NCBI RefSeq assembly: GCF_916618955.1
Contig: NZ_OU745390.1
Coordinates: forward strand, 1,488,001 to 1,552,000
DNA: 64,000 bases
DNA from: Pseudomonas sp. Marseille-Q3773
GTDB lineage: Bacteria; Pseudomonadota; Gammaproteobacteria; Pseudomonadales; Pseudomonadaceae
Direction: 5' to 3'
Positions 51,539 to 61,101 of the stretch are shown in pieces. The stretch's first letter is position 1, and each line of letters starts with the position of its first letter. Under the pieces are notes generated by a model. That model ran no database searches. It was not told where the DNA came from and saw nothing but the letters and a program-made list of their open reading frames with translations. The position numbers and the translations under genes were made by a program.

Positions 51539-53155
51539 ATGCACAAACTCAATGCCCTCTTCCCAACCCTTGAAGAGATCCCGCCCGCGTACCAGCCGGG
51601 GGCACCCATGGAGCAACGTGACTACCTCGTCGACGGCCAGTTACTGCACTGGCAAGGCCCGGTGGGCACTGTTCGAAGCCCGGTTTACCTGGCGGGCCCC
51701 GACGGCGATCGACAGGTGATCCTGGGCAGTGCTCCACTGCTGGATGCTGAAGCCGCATTGGGCGCACTGGAGGCGGCGGTTCGCGCCTACGACAATGGCC
51801 AGGGCCCTTGGCCGACGATGCGGGTGGCCGAGCGCATCGAACATGTCGAAGCCTTCCTGGCACGCATGCGCGAACAGCGCGACGCGGTGGTCAAGCTTTT
51901 GATGTGGGAAATAGGCAAAAACCTCAAGGATGCCGAGAAAGAATTCGATCGCACCTGCGACTACATCGTCGACACCATTGAGGCCCTCAAGAACCTTGAC
52001 CGTAGTTCCAGCCGCTTCGAGCTGGAGCAAGGCACCTTGGGCCAGATCCGCCGCGTGCCGCTGGGCGTCACCTTGTGCATGGGCCCCTACAACTACCCGC
52101 TCAACGAGACCTTCACCACGCTGATCCCGGCGCTGATCATGGGCAACACCGTGGTATTCAAACCGGCCAAGTTCGGCGTACTGCTGATCCACCCGCTGCT
52201 CGTGGCGTTCCGGGACAGCTTCCCGGCCGGTGTGATCAACGTGATCTACGGCAGCGGCCGCGAGACGGTCAGCGCGTTGATGGCCAGCGGTAAGGTGGAC
52301 GTTTTCGCCTTCATCGGCACGCACAAGGCTGCCAGCGACCTCAAGAAACTGCACCCACGCCCGCACCGCCTGCGCGCAGCCCTTGGCCTGGATGCCAAGA
52401 ATCCCGGCGTGGTGCTGCCGAATGTCGATCTGGACAATGCCGTTAGCGAAACCGCCACTGGCGCCCTGTCGTTCAATGGCCAGCGCTGCACCGCATTGAA
52501 GATCCTGTTCGTCCACGAAAGCGTGGCAGAGGCATTTCTCGACAAACTCCAGAACAAGCTCGCCGCCCTCAAGCCTGGCATGCCTTGGGAGCCTGAAGTG
52601 GCACTCACACCCTTGCCGGAGACCGGCAAGACCGACTACCTGGCTACGTTGGTAGCCGATGCCCAGGCCAAAGGTGCGCGTGTGGTCAATCCAGGCGGGG
52701 GCGAGATCCGTGGGTCATTCTTCTATCCGGCTGTCCTGTACCCGGTTAGCGCCGACATGCGTGTGTACCACGAGGAGCAATTCGGGCCAGTGGTGCCCGT
52801 GGTGCCTTATCGCGACTTGCAAACCGTGATCGACTACGTGCTGGCATCCGACTTCGGCCAGCAGGCGAGCATCTTTGGCAACGACAGCAGCGAGGTTGGC
52901 CGACTGGTCGATGCCTTCGCCAATCAGGTCGGGCGCATCAACATCAATGCGCAATGCCAGCGGGGCCCGGACACCTTCCCCTTCAACGGCCGCAAGAACA
53001 GCGCCGAAGGCACGTTGTCGGTGCACGACGCCTTACGCGTGTTCTCCATTCGCACGTTGGTGGCCACCAAATACCAGGACGACAACAAGGCACTGATCAG
53101 CGACATCATCCAGCGGCGCGAGTCCGGTTTCCTGACTACCGACTACATCTTCTGA
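51539..53155 (+). CDS. gapN: NADP-dependent non-phosphorylating glyceraldehyde-3-phosphate dehydrogenase
   Basis: A 538-residue ALDH-superfamily protein of the GapN type, which oxidises glyceraldehyde 3-phosphate straight to 3-phosphoglycerate with NADP. The nucleophile is the Cys of FNGQRCTALK; PYNYPLNETFTTLIPALIMG and VFKPAKFG bind cofactor. Where most ALDHs have ELGG with the general-base Glu, this protein reads RAALGLDAKNPGVV, a feature I associate with this long GapN branch. It follows tpiA by 41 bases. Confidence 0.88.
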   Translation: MHKLNALFPTLEEIPPAYQPGAPMEQRDYLVDGQLLHWQGPVGTVRSPVYLAGPDGDRQVILGSAPLLDAEAALGALEAAVRAYDNGQGPWPTMRVAERIEHVEAFLARMREQRDAVVKLLMWEIGKNLKDAEKEFDRTCDYIVDTIEALKNLDRSSSRFELEQGTLGQIRRVPLGVTLCMGPYNYPLNETFTTLIPALIMGNTVVFKPAKFGVLLIHPLLVAFRDSFPAGVINVIYGSGRETVSALMASGKVDVFAFIGTHKAASDLKKLHPRPHRLRAALGLDAKNPGVVLPNVDLDNAVSETATGALSFNGQRCTALKILFVHESVAEAFLDKLQNKLAALKPGMPWEPEVALTPLPETGKTDYLATLVADAQAKGARVVNPGGGEIRGSFFYPAVLYPVSADMRVYHEEQFGPVVPVVPYRDLQTVIDYVLASDFGQQASIFGNDSSEVGRLVDAFANQVGRININAQCQRGPDTFPFNGRKNSAEGTLSVHDALRVFSIRTLVATKYQDDNKALISDIIQRRESGFLTTDYIF

Positions 53156-53176
53156 GCATCGCCGTCTTCGATAAAC

Positions 53177-53196
53177 AGGCCTGGAACACCAGGCCT
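53177..53196 (+). terminator. Hairpin after gapN
   Basis: AGGCCTGG and CCAGGCCT form an 8-bp stem around AACA in the 65-base gap between gapN and the TerC gene. No T run, so termination would be partial. Confidence 0.45.
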
Positions 53197-53220
53197 CGAA
53201 TCTAGAGAGAGGAAGTAAAC

Positions 53221-53973
53221 ATGGAGTGGCTTACCAGCCCCGAAATTTGGGTCGCCTTCTTTACCCTGACTGCGCTGGAGATCGTACTGGGCATTGACAA
53301 CATCATCATGATCGCCATCCTGGTCGGCAGGATGCCGCCGGCGCTGCGAGCACGCACGCGGTTCTTCGGCCTCGCCCTAGCCATGGTCACACGCATTCTG
53401 CTGCTGCTCTCCATCACCTGGATCATGGGCCTGACCCGCGACCTGTTCCAGGTAGCGGGACAGGGCATTTCCGGGCGTGACCTGATCCTGTTCTCCGGCG
53501 GACTGTTCCTGCTTTACAAGAGTTGCACGGAGATGCTCCAAAGCCTGGAAGATCAGGACGCCCCAGACACAGCCACGTCCACGGTGGGCCGCGGCTTCCT
53601 TGGCACGATCATCCAGATCGCGATCATCGATATTGTTTTCTCGCTCGACTCTGTCATCACTGCCGTGGGCATGGTCTCCAACGTCGCGATCATGATCAGC
53701 GCAATCATCGTAGCCGTCATGGTGATGATGCTGGCTGCGGGAACCATCAGCGCCTTCATCGACCGACATCCCAGCCTCAAGATGCTGGCGTTGGCATTTC
53801 TTTTGGTGGTGGGTACGGTGCTGATCGCCGAAGCGTTCGACGTCCATGTCCCAAAGGGCTATGTCTACTTCGCGATGGCGTTTTCGCTGGCCGTAGAGGC
53901 ACTCAATATCCGCACGAGGCGAATCAGCGCCAAGTCAAGAGAGCACCGACAGGGCGAGGAGCTCGCCCGTTGA
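53221..53973 (+). CDS. TerC family integral membrane protein
   Basis: A 250-residue, seven-helix protein with TerC hallmarks LEIVLGIDNIIMIAILVGR and IDIVFSLDSVITAVGM, each with an acidic residue in the membrane. The family is linked to manganese export and tellurium resistance; this short form (YgdQ/YoaE N-terminal-like) is uncharacterised. GGAAG precedes the ATG. It has its own terminator and appears unrelated to its neighbours. Confidence 0.9.
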   Translation: MEWLTSPEIWVAFFTLTALEIVLGIDNIIMIAILVGRMPPALRARTRFFGLALAMVTRILLLLSITWIMGLTRDLFQVAGQGISGRDLILFSGGLFLLYKSCTEMLQSLEDQDAPDTATSTVGRGFLGTIIQIAIIDIVFSLDSVITAVGMVSNVAIMISAIIVAVMVMMLAAGTISAFIDRHPSLKMLALAFLLVVGTVLIAEAFDVHVPKGYVYFAMAFSLAVEALNIRTRRISAKSREHRQGEELAR

Positions 53974-53975
53974 AC

Positions 53976-53997
53976 GGCACCGCCGGTGCCACTTTTC
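53976..53997 (+). terminator. Intrinsic terminator of the TerC gene
   Basis: GGCACC and GGTGCC with a 3-base loop are followed by ACTTTTCTT, three bases after the stop codon. Confidence 0.75.
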
Positions 53998-54199
53998 TTC
54001 AGAAAATTGTGCTGATCAGTAGCTAGCCGGGCAAGACAGGTAGCTGCGCCAGGCCTGCACACTGCGGATGATTTCAAGACCCCGCTGGCTACGATCGTCA
54101 TCTGTCTGCGGTATTGCAGTGGGCGCGAAAATCGATGTGCCCACTGCCTATGCCGCCACGTCCCGAGTCGGAGATGTGATAGATCGCAGTGTGCGCGTA

Positions 54200-55345
54200 T
54201 CAAATGAGAGCGTTAACGCTCTGCCGTTGGATTTGAAGCTGAGCGACACCTTGGTCGACTGCATCTATGGCTCCAGCTAGATAGCCAGGGAATCGAGTCG
54301 ACCATTCGCTTCCCACGCCCATTAGATGCCCGACCCATTGCCCGGACTCTGCTACCGAAGGTGGAGCCGTGGCGTGCTGGTCGGCCGCCGTCCAGTCCGC
54401 CTCGACCGCCGTGAGTGGGTCTGCAGCCCAATCCTTGATAAACTCTGCCTCTGGAAAGGCAGCCGAAGGGCCGTACATGCGTGCCAATTGTGCACGACAA
54501 AGGGCCTTCAACTCTTTCTCCCCTAGTGCCTTGCGCGATGTTGCCGGAACACCGATGAAACCGAACAGTGCTGCGCCGCCTTGCGGAGTAGATGCGTCGT
54601 GAACTTCAGCGATCGGCCCGATGCTACTGCGCCCTGCACCTGACAAACCCTGCTCGCGCCAAAAGGGGGTTGCATAGGTAGCAAAATATTTGGCGTGAGG
54701 CGCCATCCAGGTCGCGGTTTGCTTCCAGCTCAAGGAAAGCGAGGCCGGCAGAGCCGGTGAGAAATCAATACTGGCCTGTACCAGGCGGGGCGGCAGCGCC
54801 AGCAGCACATGGTCCACCGTCCATGTCGTCTCGCTGCCGTCGGCCTTCCGAGTTTCAAGCTCGACGCCTTGTTCCACACGCCGTATACGGTGAACGAGCT
54901 GACCGGTGTGGACGCACCCTTGCCCCAAGTGACTACACAACGCATTCGTCAATGCCTTCATACCGCCGATTATGCGCATGGAAGCGGGTGAACTCCTGTG
55001 CCCTGCTATTCTCAGTGCCGGCAGATGGCGTGAGCGCTCGACAATCATGTCACCTGTTTCGTGCTGCTCGTACTGCAGCAACCCTAACGCTTCGACGAGC
55101 CGAGCCAGCTGAACTTGATAGCCAGGCCAGAACCAAGATGGACCGAAATCAAGGAAATCAGTTTTGACCGCATCGTCAAGCTTGGCACCAGTCATTTGCG
55201 CTGAAGACAATGTGAGGATGCGCCCGCCGGGTTCTTTTCGAGCCTCAAGTACCACATAATCCGTGATGCCTATCTGCTGTAAACGATAAGCTGCATAGAG
55301 GCCGCTTAGCCCGGCGCCGACGACGGCAACTTGTGCATTCTTCAT
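54200..55345 (-). CDS. Flavin-containing amine oxidase
   Basis: A 381-residue FAD enzyme of the monoamine-oxidase family: VAVVGAGLSGLYAAYRLQQI at the start, GGRILTL for the flavin ring, and a helical substrate domain. There is no signal peptide, so it is cytoplasmic. It should oxidise an amine to an imine/aldehyde with hydrogen peroxide. ATG 55345 follows the cupin stop by two bases, and the pair forms an operon. The C-terminal FAD motif near WSTRFPGYLAGAIDAVDQG is present. The substrate is unknown. Confidence 0.88.
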   Translation of the reverse strand: MKNAQVAVVGAGLSGLYAAYRLQQIGITDYVVLEARKEPGGRILTLSSAQMTGAKLDDAVKTDFLDFGPSWFWPGYQVQLARLVEALGLLQYEQHETGDMIVERSRHLPALRIAGHRSSPASMRIIGGMKALTNALCSHLGQGCVHTGQLVHRIRRVEQGVELETRKADGSETTWTVDHVLLALPPRLVQASIDFSPALPASLSLSWKQTATWMAPHAKYFATYATPFWREQGLSGAGRSSIGPIAEVHDASTPQGGAALFGFIGVPATSRKALGEKELKALCRAQLARMYGPSAAFPEAEFIKDWAADPLTAVEADWTAADQHATAPPSVAESGQWVGHLMGVGSEWSTRFPGYLAGAIDAVDQGVAQLQIQRQSVNALI

Positions 55346-55347
55346 GT

Positions 55348-56016
55348 TCAATTGCGCTCAGGCAGTTGTGCCAAGTGCCCGGTTTTGATGAACAGCGTCG
55401 CGCCGCCCATACCACTGGTCAGGACCGGGTTATGACCCTGAGGCAAGCGCATCCAGCTACCCCGACCGAGTCGCTGATCCTGGGTGTCGATCTGGCCGTC
55501 GACTACGAGCACCTCTGCCCCGGCATGACCCGTTGTGAACACTGGTTCCCGCGCCGCCAGTCGGTGCAGGCTTACCTGTTCATGTTCACTTTCATAAAGT
55601 GGGCAAATGTCTCGCCCATCGCTACACGCCCATGAAGCGGGGTCGGTCGTATCTATACGTACGAACGCATTCTCGTCGGCCTGCATCTGCCATAGTTTGA
55701 CGAAGATGATCGCGCCCTCGTGGCTGGACGGCTGATGACGCGATCCTGGCGGATTACGCAAATAGTAGCCCGCCGGAAAATGATTACCGTCTTCCGAAAA
55801 CGTTCCAGACAGAACGAAAATTTCCTCACCGCCAGGGTGAAGATGGGGAGGAAAACAGGACAGCGGAGCGTAGCGCACGATGCTCGTCGCTCTGGCCTTT
55901 TCACCACCCAGACGATCAAGCATGACGCGTTCAACGCCCGGTTGCGGTGAGGGCAACCACTGGTAGTCGTCGGAAACCACAGTGGCAGGTTGGGAAAAAT
56001 CTGCATTGACGAACAT
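55348..56016 (-). CDS. ChrR-type cupin protein
   Basis: A 222-residue double cupin. The first barrel has LSCFPPHLHPGGEEIFVLSG, with the two His and a Glu that bind metal; the second has GHAGAEVLVVDGQ with fewer ligands. Similar to the cupin of ChrR anti-sigma factors but without a zinc-binding anti-sigma domain. It could be a dioxygenase or small-molecule binder acting with the amine oxidase. Confidence 0.83.
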   Translation of the reverse strand: MFVNADFSQPATVVSDDYQWLPSPQPGVERVMLDRLGGEKARATSIVRYAPLSCFPPHLHPGGEEIFVLSGTFSEDGNHFPAGYYLRNPPGSRHQPSSHEGAIIFVKLWQMQADENAFVRIDTTDPASWACSDGRDICPLYESEHEQVSLHRLAAREPVFTTGHAGAEVLVVDGQIDTQDQRLGRGSWMRLPQGHNPVLTSGMGGATLFIKTGHLAQLPERN

Positions 56017-56282
56017 GTGCGGTCTCCAGTGTGGTTCGGTGAAGCCTCGAGGGTAATCGCGTTCCGGCCGTGACGTGCCAATTGCTGAGCCTGGAGTACA
56101 TTATTTGCAGCATACGGTTTACCGACAACCGATATAAAATGCCGGGACGCGAAAGAAAACTTTGCTGACCCGCAGATGCCTATCCTCAGCCCATTGGAGG
56201 TTGGTCTACGACGTCGTATCAGATTCGAGCAGGAGCGGAACTCGAAGGCGAGCCGCCCAATTGATCCAGGCGGCCCTCTTGA

Positions 56283-56663
56283 TCATCCGAGCTGAACGAC
56301 AGCTTCAATCTCGACTTCACTGCCCAGCGGCAGGGCCGCGACGCCTATCGCAGCTCTTGCAGGATAGGGTGCGTTGAAATACCGACCCATGACTTGGTTT
56401 ACCAGGGCAAAGGACGAGAGATCCGTCAGGAAAATATTCACCTTGATCGTGTTCTCAAGTTTACCGCCTGCGGCTTCGACAATGGTTTTGACATTTTCGA
56501 AAGCTTGAATGATTTGCTGCTCCGTGCCCTCAACAATCTTCATGGTGTTGGGATCAAGCGGAACCTGCCCAGAGAGATAAAGCGTATCCCCCGCCCGCAC
56601 GGCATGAGAGTACGTTCCGATGGCAGCGGGGGCCTGCTCTGCGATGATGTGTTGCATATTCAC
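56283..56663 (-). CDS. RidA family enamine/imine deaminase
   Basis: A 126-residue RidA/YjgF protein: [32 protein letters not shown] and [20 protein letters not shown] with the conserved Arg that binds the carboxylate and the C-terminal Glu. It hydrolyses reactive imines such as amine oxidase products. A GTG start behind AAGGAG. It fits in the amine cluster. Confidence 0.92.
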   Translation of the reverse strand: MNMQHIIAEQAPAAIGTYSHAVRAGDTLYLSGQVPLDPNTMKIVEGTEQQIIQAFENVKTIVEAAGGKLENTIKVNIFLTDLSSFALVNQVMGRYFNAPYPARAAIGVAALPLGSEVEIEAVVQLG

Positions 56664-56734
56664 AAGGTTCTCCTTTTTGAGATGTCATTTGCCAATGTTG
56701 CGTGCGGGTCGCCTGCTGGTACAGGTACCTACTT

Positions 56735-57682
56735 TTAAGAGGTTATGAGCAGGTCCTGCGCATCACCTTGAACCACCTCGCCCACCAACCAGTCACGAAA
56801 CAGTCGAACGTTGGTCAGTTCGCCGTGGTCAGGGCGAAAAACAATGTAGTAGGCCTGCTTCAGCGGCCACTCAGTGGTGCCGTCCAACTGGGGGCGAATC
56901 AAACGCCCAGCATTCAAATCATCCTGCACCATGACACTGCGCGCTAAGGCCAGCCCCTGACGCTCAACTGCTGCCTGCAAGACAGCCGCAGAGTTATTAA
57001 TGCGCAATCCATGCTCGGCGCTGACCTCCGCATGGCCCGCACGATCAAGCCAGCTGCGCCAGTTAGGGAACGCAGGGTCATTTGCCATGGACAAGTCATG
57101 GATCAGGGTACATTTACTCAACGCATCAAGTTCCAACTTCCCGTTGCGCAGCAGCGGGTAATCGGGGGCACAGACTGGAAACAGCGTTTCCCCCATAAGC
57201 TTCTCCGACGCCAGGCCTGGCCATTGCCCGCCGCCATATCGCACGCCCAGGTCGACCCGCTCGATGTTGAAATCCACTGAGCGAGCGTCAGTATCCAATT
57301 GAACGTCCAGCGACGGATGAAGCTTTTGGAAGCGTTCGAGACGGGGTACCAGCCATTTGGACGCAAACGCCGGGCTCACGGTAATAGTCAGCCCCGTATG
57401 CGCACTCGCTTCCCTCAACCGTGCTACCCCAATCGCAAGCCGCTCGAAGGCCGCGCGGATATCAGGCAACGCATGTTGTGCGTTTGCCGTCAGCTCCAAC
57501 TGCCCGGTTCCGCGACCGGCTCGTATAAAGAGCGAGGTGCCCAACCAAGCCTCAAGGTTTCTGACCTGTTGGCCAACAGCGGCGGCGGTCACATTCAACT
57601 CGATTGCAGCGGCGGAAAAACTTCCATGTCTGGCGGAAGCTTCAAATGCACGCAATGCGTTGAGGTAGGCTGGTGTTGCCAT
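56735..57682 (-). CDS. LysR family regulator (GcvA-like)
   Basis: A 315-residue LysR regulator with ALRAFEASARHGSFSAAAIE and VTAAAVGQQVRNLEAWLG in the DNA-binding domain and the GcvA-branch segments VSPAFASKWLVPRLERFQ and VDLGVRYGGGQWPGL. It lies within the amine cluster, 71 bases upstream of ridA in the same direction, and probably controls it. Confidence 0.9.
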   Translation of the reverse strand: MATPAYLNALRAFEASARHGSFSAAAIELNVTAAAVGQQVRNLEAWLGTSLFIRAGRGTGQLELTANAQHALPDIRAAFERLAIGVARLREASAHTGLTITVSPAFASKWLVPRLERFQKLHPSLDVQLDTDARSVDFNIERVDLGVRYGGGQWPGLASEKLMGETLFPVCAPDYPLLRNGKLELDALSKCTLIHDLSMANDPAFPNWRSWLDRAGHAEVSAEHGLRINNSAAVLQAAVERQGLALARSVMVQDDLNAGRLIRPQLDGTTEWPLKQAYYIVFRPDHGELTNVRLFRDWLVGEVVQGDAQDLLITS

Positions 57683-57714
57683 GACAGTTTTCCATTTTTA
57701 CTGAGCAGAATTTT

Positions 57715-59592
57715 CTAAGTCCGGAACGTCCCGATCAAAACACCCAGGTCGTGAAGTTGTGCATTCAACTGAGCGCAGGCTTTGAGAGTCGTCTGTAACT
57801 GCTCGCTGCCTTCCTGATTGAGACGCTCGACCTCATTCATATCCCCGTGTAAGGCTGCCACCACCGTACTTTGCTCTTCGGTTGCGGCAGCTACCGACTG
57901 GTTCATCCCGTCCATCTGCTCCAGACATTGGGTGACGCCCACCAGTCGTTGCCCAGCTTGGGCGGCAATGCTCACGCTTTGCTCGGTCTGTGACTGGCTT
58001 TGCTGCATTGCACCCACCACTGTTTGAGCGCCGGCCTGAAGCTCCTCGATCAGCTGCTTTACTCGCTGTGCCGATTGCTGGGTCCGATGGGCAAGGTTAC
58101 GGACTTCTTCGGCCACCACTGCAAAGCCCCTGCCCGCTTCGCCGGCGCGGGCAGCTTCAATGGCGGCGTTGAGCGCCAACAGGTTCGTTTGCTGGGAGAT
58201 AGCACTGATCACTTCAAGAATCTGGCCTATTGCCTCGGTCTTGTTGCTCAGTTCCATGATGTGTGCGCTCGATGTGCCTATCAGTATTGACAGCTGGTTG
58301 ATTGCCTCGATATTGCGTTCGACGACATCACGCCCTTCGATGGCCTGACCGCGTGCGGTACCTGCCTGCTGCGATGCACACGTAGCGTTACCAGCGATCT
58401 CCTGAGTTGCGGCTCCAAGTTGATTGACCGCAGCCACAATGCTGCCGGTTCGCTCAGCCTGGACGCGAGCCCCCTCAATGGTGAGCGATGTGCAATCAAT
58501 AACTTGGCCAGCAACCTGCTCCACCACGCCCATGGTTCGGCTCACTTGCTGGATCGAACCCTGGATGCGCTCGACAAAGTGGTTAAATGCGCCGGCCAAC
58601 AATCCCAGCTCATCGCGACTGGTGACCGGCAGCCTTCTAGTGAGGTCCCCCTCACCTTTGGCTATGTCGACCATGGCGGCCGTCATGACTCTCAGAGGGC
58701 GAAGCAGCAAACGTATCAGCAGGCTCAACACCGCAAGCAAACTGCACACAGCCACCAGAGTAGCTGTCGCTGCGACCCACCGAAACCCTTCCTGTAATGC
58801 ATAAGCATGTCGCTTGTTGAGTGATATGCCCAGGTACCAAGTCACCCCGGGCAAACCTTGAACGGGCATGAAGGTAACGATGCGTTCCCCCTCTTCGCTG
58901 ACGGCGTCACTCAGCTGACCAGTCTCAAGACCTGGAGTGCGTTCAGTGAACAGTTTTCCCAGAGGTTGCATCATGAATCGACGATCCGGATGCACCAGTA
59001 CCTTGCCTTGCCCATCAACAAGAAATGCGTGACCCATACCCTCGAATTGGAGGGTATTGATTAATTGCACGAGTGCCTGGAGATCAATATCGGCACCTAC
59101 GACTCCAACTCCCTTGACCGGGGTGGTCATGGTCATGATGAGTTGGCCGGTATTGGCATCAACGTAAGGCTCGGTCAATTGCGTCTGGGATGTTTCCCGA
59201 GCATGTGCATACCAGGGTCGGCTACGCGGATCGAATCCCTCAGTCATTTGGACGCTTGGGAAAACGTCAAATTTGCCCTCGTCCGTGCCGAGGTAGACGA
59301 ATGCCATCGCATCTTTGAGCGTCCGTTGACGCAGCAAGCGAACGCGCTGCGCCTCGTCCGACTGCGATAGGACCTCAGCCAGGCTTTCCAGCAGATGTTG
59401 CCTGCCGGATAGCCAATTCTGAATATCGCCCGCTGTTACTTGTGCAATGCTCTGAAGATTACGCTGCAAGTCACGGTGTATTGCCCTTCCCTGCTCTGCA
59501 TCGTTGTACGCAGCGAAAAGCCCAAAGGCAGCTAGCTGGAGCATGACTGCCGCCAACAGAATTTTGTGGCCAAAGCCGAGTCGCTTGATCAC
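57715..59592 (-). CDS. Methyl-accepting chemotaxis protein with dCache_1 sensor
   Basis: A 625-residue receptor: transmembrane helix 1 ([19 protein letters not shown]), a periplasmic dCache_1 domain (about 30-275), helix 2, HAMP ([20 protein letters not shown]) and the signalling hairpin [20 protein letters not shown]. In the distal sensor pocket SRPWY, YVDANTG and VGADIDL match the Arg, Trp, Tyr and two Asp of the amino-acid/amine-binding dCache motif. GTG 59592 is preferred. Gene order suggests chemotaxis towards the amine oxidised by its neighbours. Confidence 0.92.
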   Translation of the reverse strand: MIKRLGFGHKILLAAVMLQLAAFGLFAAYNDAEQGRAIHRDLQRNLQSIAQVTAGDIQNWLSGRQHLLESLAEVLSQSDEAQRVRLLRQRTLKDAMAFVYLGTDEGKFDVFPSVQMTEGFDPRSRPWYAHARETSQTQLTEPYVDANTGQLIMTMTTPVKGVGVVGADIDLQALVQLINTLQFEGMGHAFLVDGQGKVLVHPDRRFMMQPLGKLFTERTPGLETGQLSDAVSEEGERIVTFMPVQGLPGVTWYLGISLNKRHAYALQEGFRWVAATATLVAVCSLLAVLSLLIRLLLRPLRVMTAAMVDIAKGEGDLTRRLPVTSRDELGLLAGAFNHFVERIQGSIQQVSRTMGVVEQVAGQVIDCTSLTIEGARVQAERTGSIVAAVNQLGAATQEIAGNATCASQQAGTARGQAIEGRDVVERNIEAINQLSILIGTSSAHIMELSNKTEAIGQILEVISAISQQTNLLALNAAIEAARAGEAGRGFAVVAEEVRNLAHRTQQSAQRVKQLIEELQAGAQTVVGAMQQSQSQTEQSVSIAAQAGQRLVGVTQCLEQMDGMNQSVAAATEEQSTVVAALHGDMNEVERLNQEGSEQLQTTLKACAQLNAQLHDLGVLIGTFRT

Positions 59593-59619
59593 GTCGGAGT
59601 CACCTGCTGCCAAGTAGGC

Positions 59620-61047
59620 TCAAAGAGTTTGGGCCATGCCAAGCACGATGAACCCGAGGAGGGCGGTAGCCGCAGCAGTCAGGCAGTACGGCAGCTGTGT
59701 CTTGATATGGTCCATGACATCGTTGCCTGTAGCAGTTGCAGTGACGATGCCGGTATCACTGATGGGCGATGAGGTATCACCGAAAATGGAGCCTGAAATG
59801 GCCGCCCCTACCACTAGATAGGGGTCAGCACCAGACGAGACGGCCAGTTGAATGCCGATGGGAATCATGATGGAGAACGTGCCCCAGGACGTACCTGTCG
59901 ATATCGAAATCAACGCGGCAACGACAAACACAAATGCGGCCACCAGGCCTACCGGCATGAGCGCGCTGAAATGGGCTGCCAAGAATTGGCCGATCTGTAA
60001 CTGGCTTGAAAGATCACCGATCAGGAAGGCCAATGTCAGCACCACAACCAGCGGCACCATCGCCTGGTAACCCTCGATCAGGTGGTTGATGTATTCACCG
60101 ATACGCATGACACGCTTGACCCACACGTAGTGGATGCAGCCCACGACCTGACCGAAGATGACCGCCCAAAGAATTGCGGTAGAGGCCGAACCTTTGCCGA
60201 TCACACCATTGCCTGTGATGAATAGACCTACCGGGACGAACAGGAACAACGACAGCAATGGCACCAACAGGTTGGAAGCGCTGGCTCCGGCTGTGACCTT
60301 CTGCTCTCCCAATGCAGCCAGCGGCACAGCGCCTGGGCGAAGCTCCAAGCCCTCAGCCGCCCTCTGCTTCGCCCTGCGCATCGCCGGAAACGCGAACGGA
60401 GTGAAGATGCTGATCAACACGAGCGCGATGCTCGCCCAGGCGAACAGGTTGTAGGCGATCGAGTGCGCAAGGATGTTGAATGGGTTGCCAGTGATGCTGC
60501 CGTTCTCAACTTGCACGGCGACAATCCCTAGCATCATGGCGCCCCAGCCATTGAACATCACTGATGACCAGGCACTGATACCAGCGTTCTTGATGACGTA
60601 AGCTACCTGCTCGCGAGCTACGCGATGCTTGCGGGTCAACTCGACCGTCGCCGATCCTGAAGTCAGCATGGCGAGATAGCTGTCGATGAAGATCACCATG
60701 GCCAACAACCCCGCCAGCAGCTGGGTACTGATTGGGCCACGGACAATCCTGAGACGCTCGGATATCAGGTTGACCAAGCCCTGCATTCCGCCCGTGAGCC
60801 TGGCCAGATGAATCACGCCGCTGATCATTACGGTAAAAATCAGCGTGCGGACTACACCATCGGACTTGAATACGTCAATGGCACCTTGAATCGAATTTTG
60901 TAGACCCAAGCCGATATGAAAATTGGCCAGCACCAGAAACCCAGCTACACAACCCAACATCAGTGAAAGGATTACCTGACGCGTGAAGATCGCCAGGCAA
61001 ATGGTTATCGCTGGGGAGAGAAGCCCCCATACCCCTACTTCATGCAT
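59620..61047 (-). CDS. NhaC family Na+/H+ antiporter-like transporter
   Basis: A 475-residue protein with about 12 helices, including SGSATVELTRKHRVAREQVAYV and FVVAALISISTGTSWGTFSI, with Ser/Thr-rich polar breaks typical of the NhaC superfamily. Members exchange sodium for protons, and several are associated with amine or amino-acid substrates. GAGG precedes ATG 61047. Between MFS and chemoreceptor genes, it may move the amine or its product. Confidence 0.85.
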   Translation of the reverse strand: MHEVGVWGLLSPAITICLAIFTRQVILSLMLGCVAGFLVLANFHIGLGLQNSIQGAIDVFKSDGVVRTLIFTVMISGVIHLARLTGGMQGLVNLISERLRIVRGPISTQLLAGLLAMVIFIDSYLAMLTSGSATVELTRKHRVAREQVAYVIKNAGISAWSSVMFNGWGAMMLGIVAVQVENGSITGNPFNILAHSIAYNLFAWASIALVLISIFTPFAFPAMRRAKQRAAEGLELRPGAVPLAALGEQKVTAGASASNLLVPLLSLFLFVPVGLFITGNGVIGKGSASTAILWAVIFGQVVGCIHYVWVKRVMRIGEYINHLIEGYQAMVPLVVVLTLAFLIGDLSSQLQIGQFLAAHFSALMPVGLVAAFVFVVAALISISTGTSWGTFSIMIPIGIQLAVSSGADPYLVVGAAISGSIFGDTSSPISDTGIVTATATGNDVMDHIKTQLPYCLTAAATALLGFIVLGMAQTL

Positions 61048-61101
61048 CGCAAAGACCTCAAGTTTTGTTCTTATTTGCAAAGGAATGCAGCAAGCGGTCT
61101 G

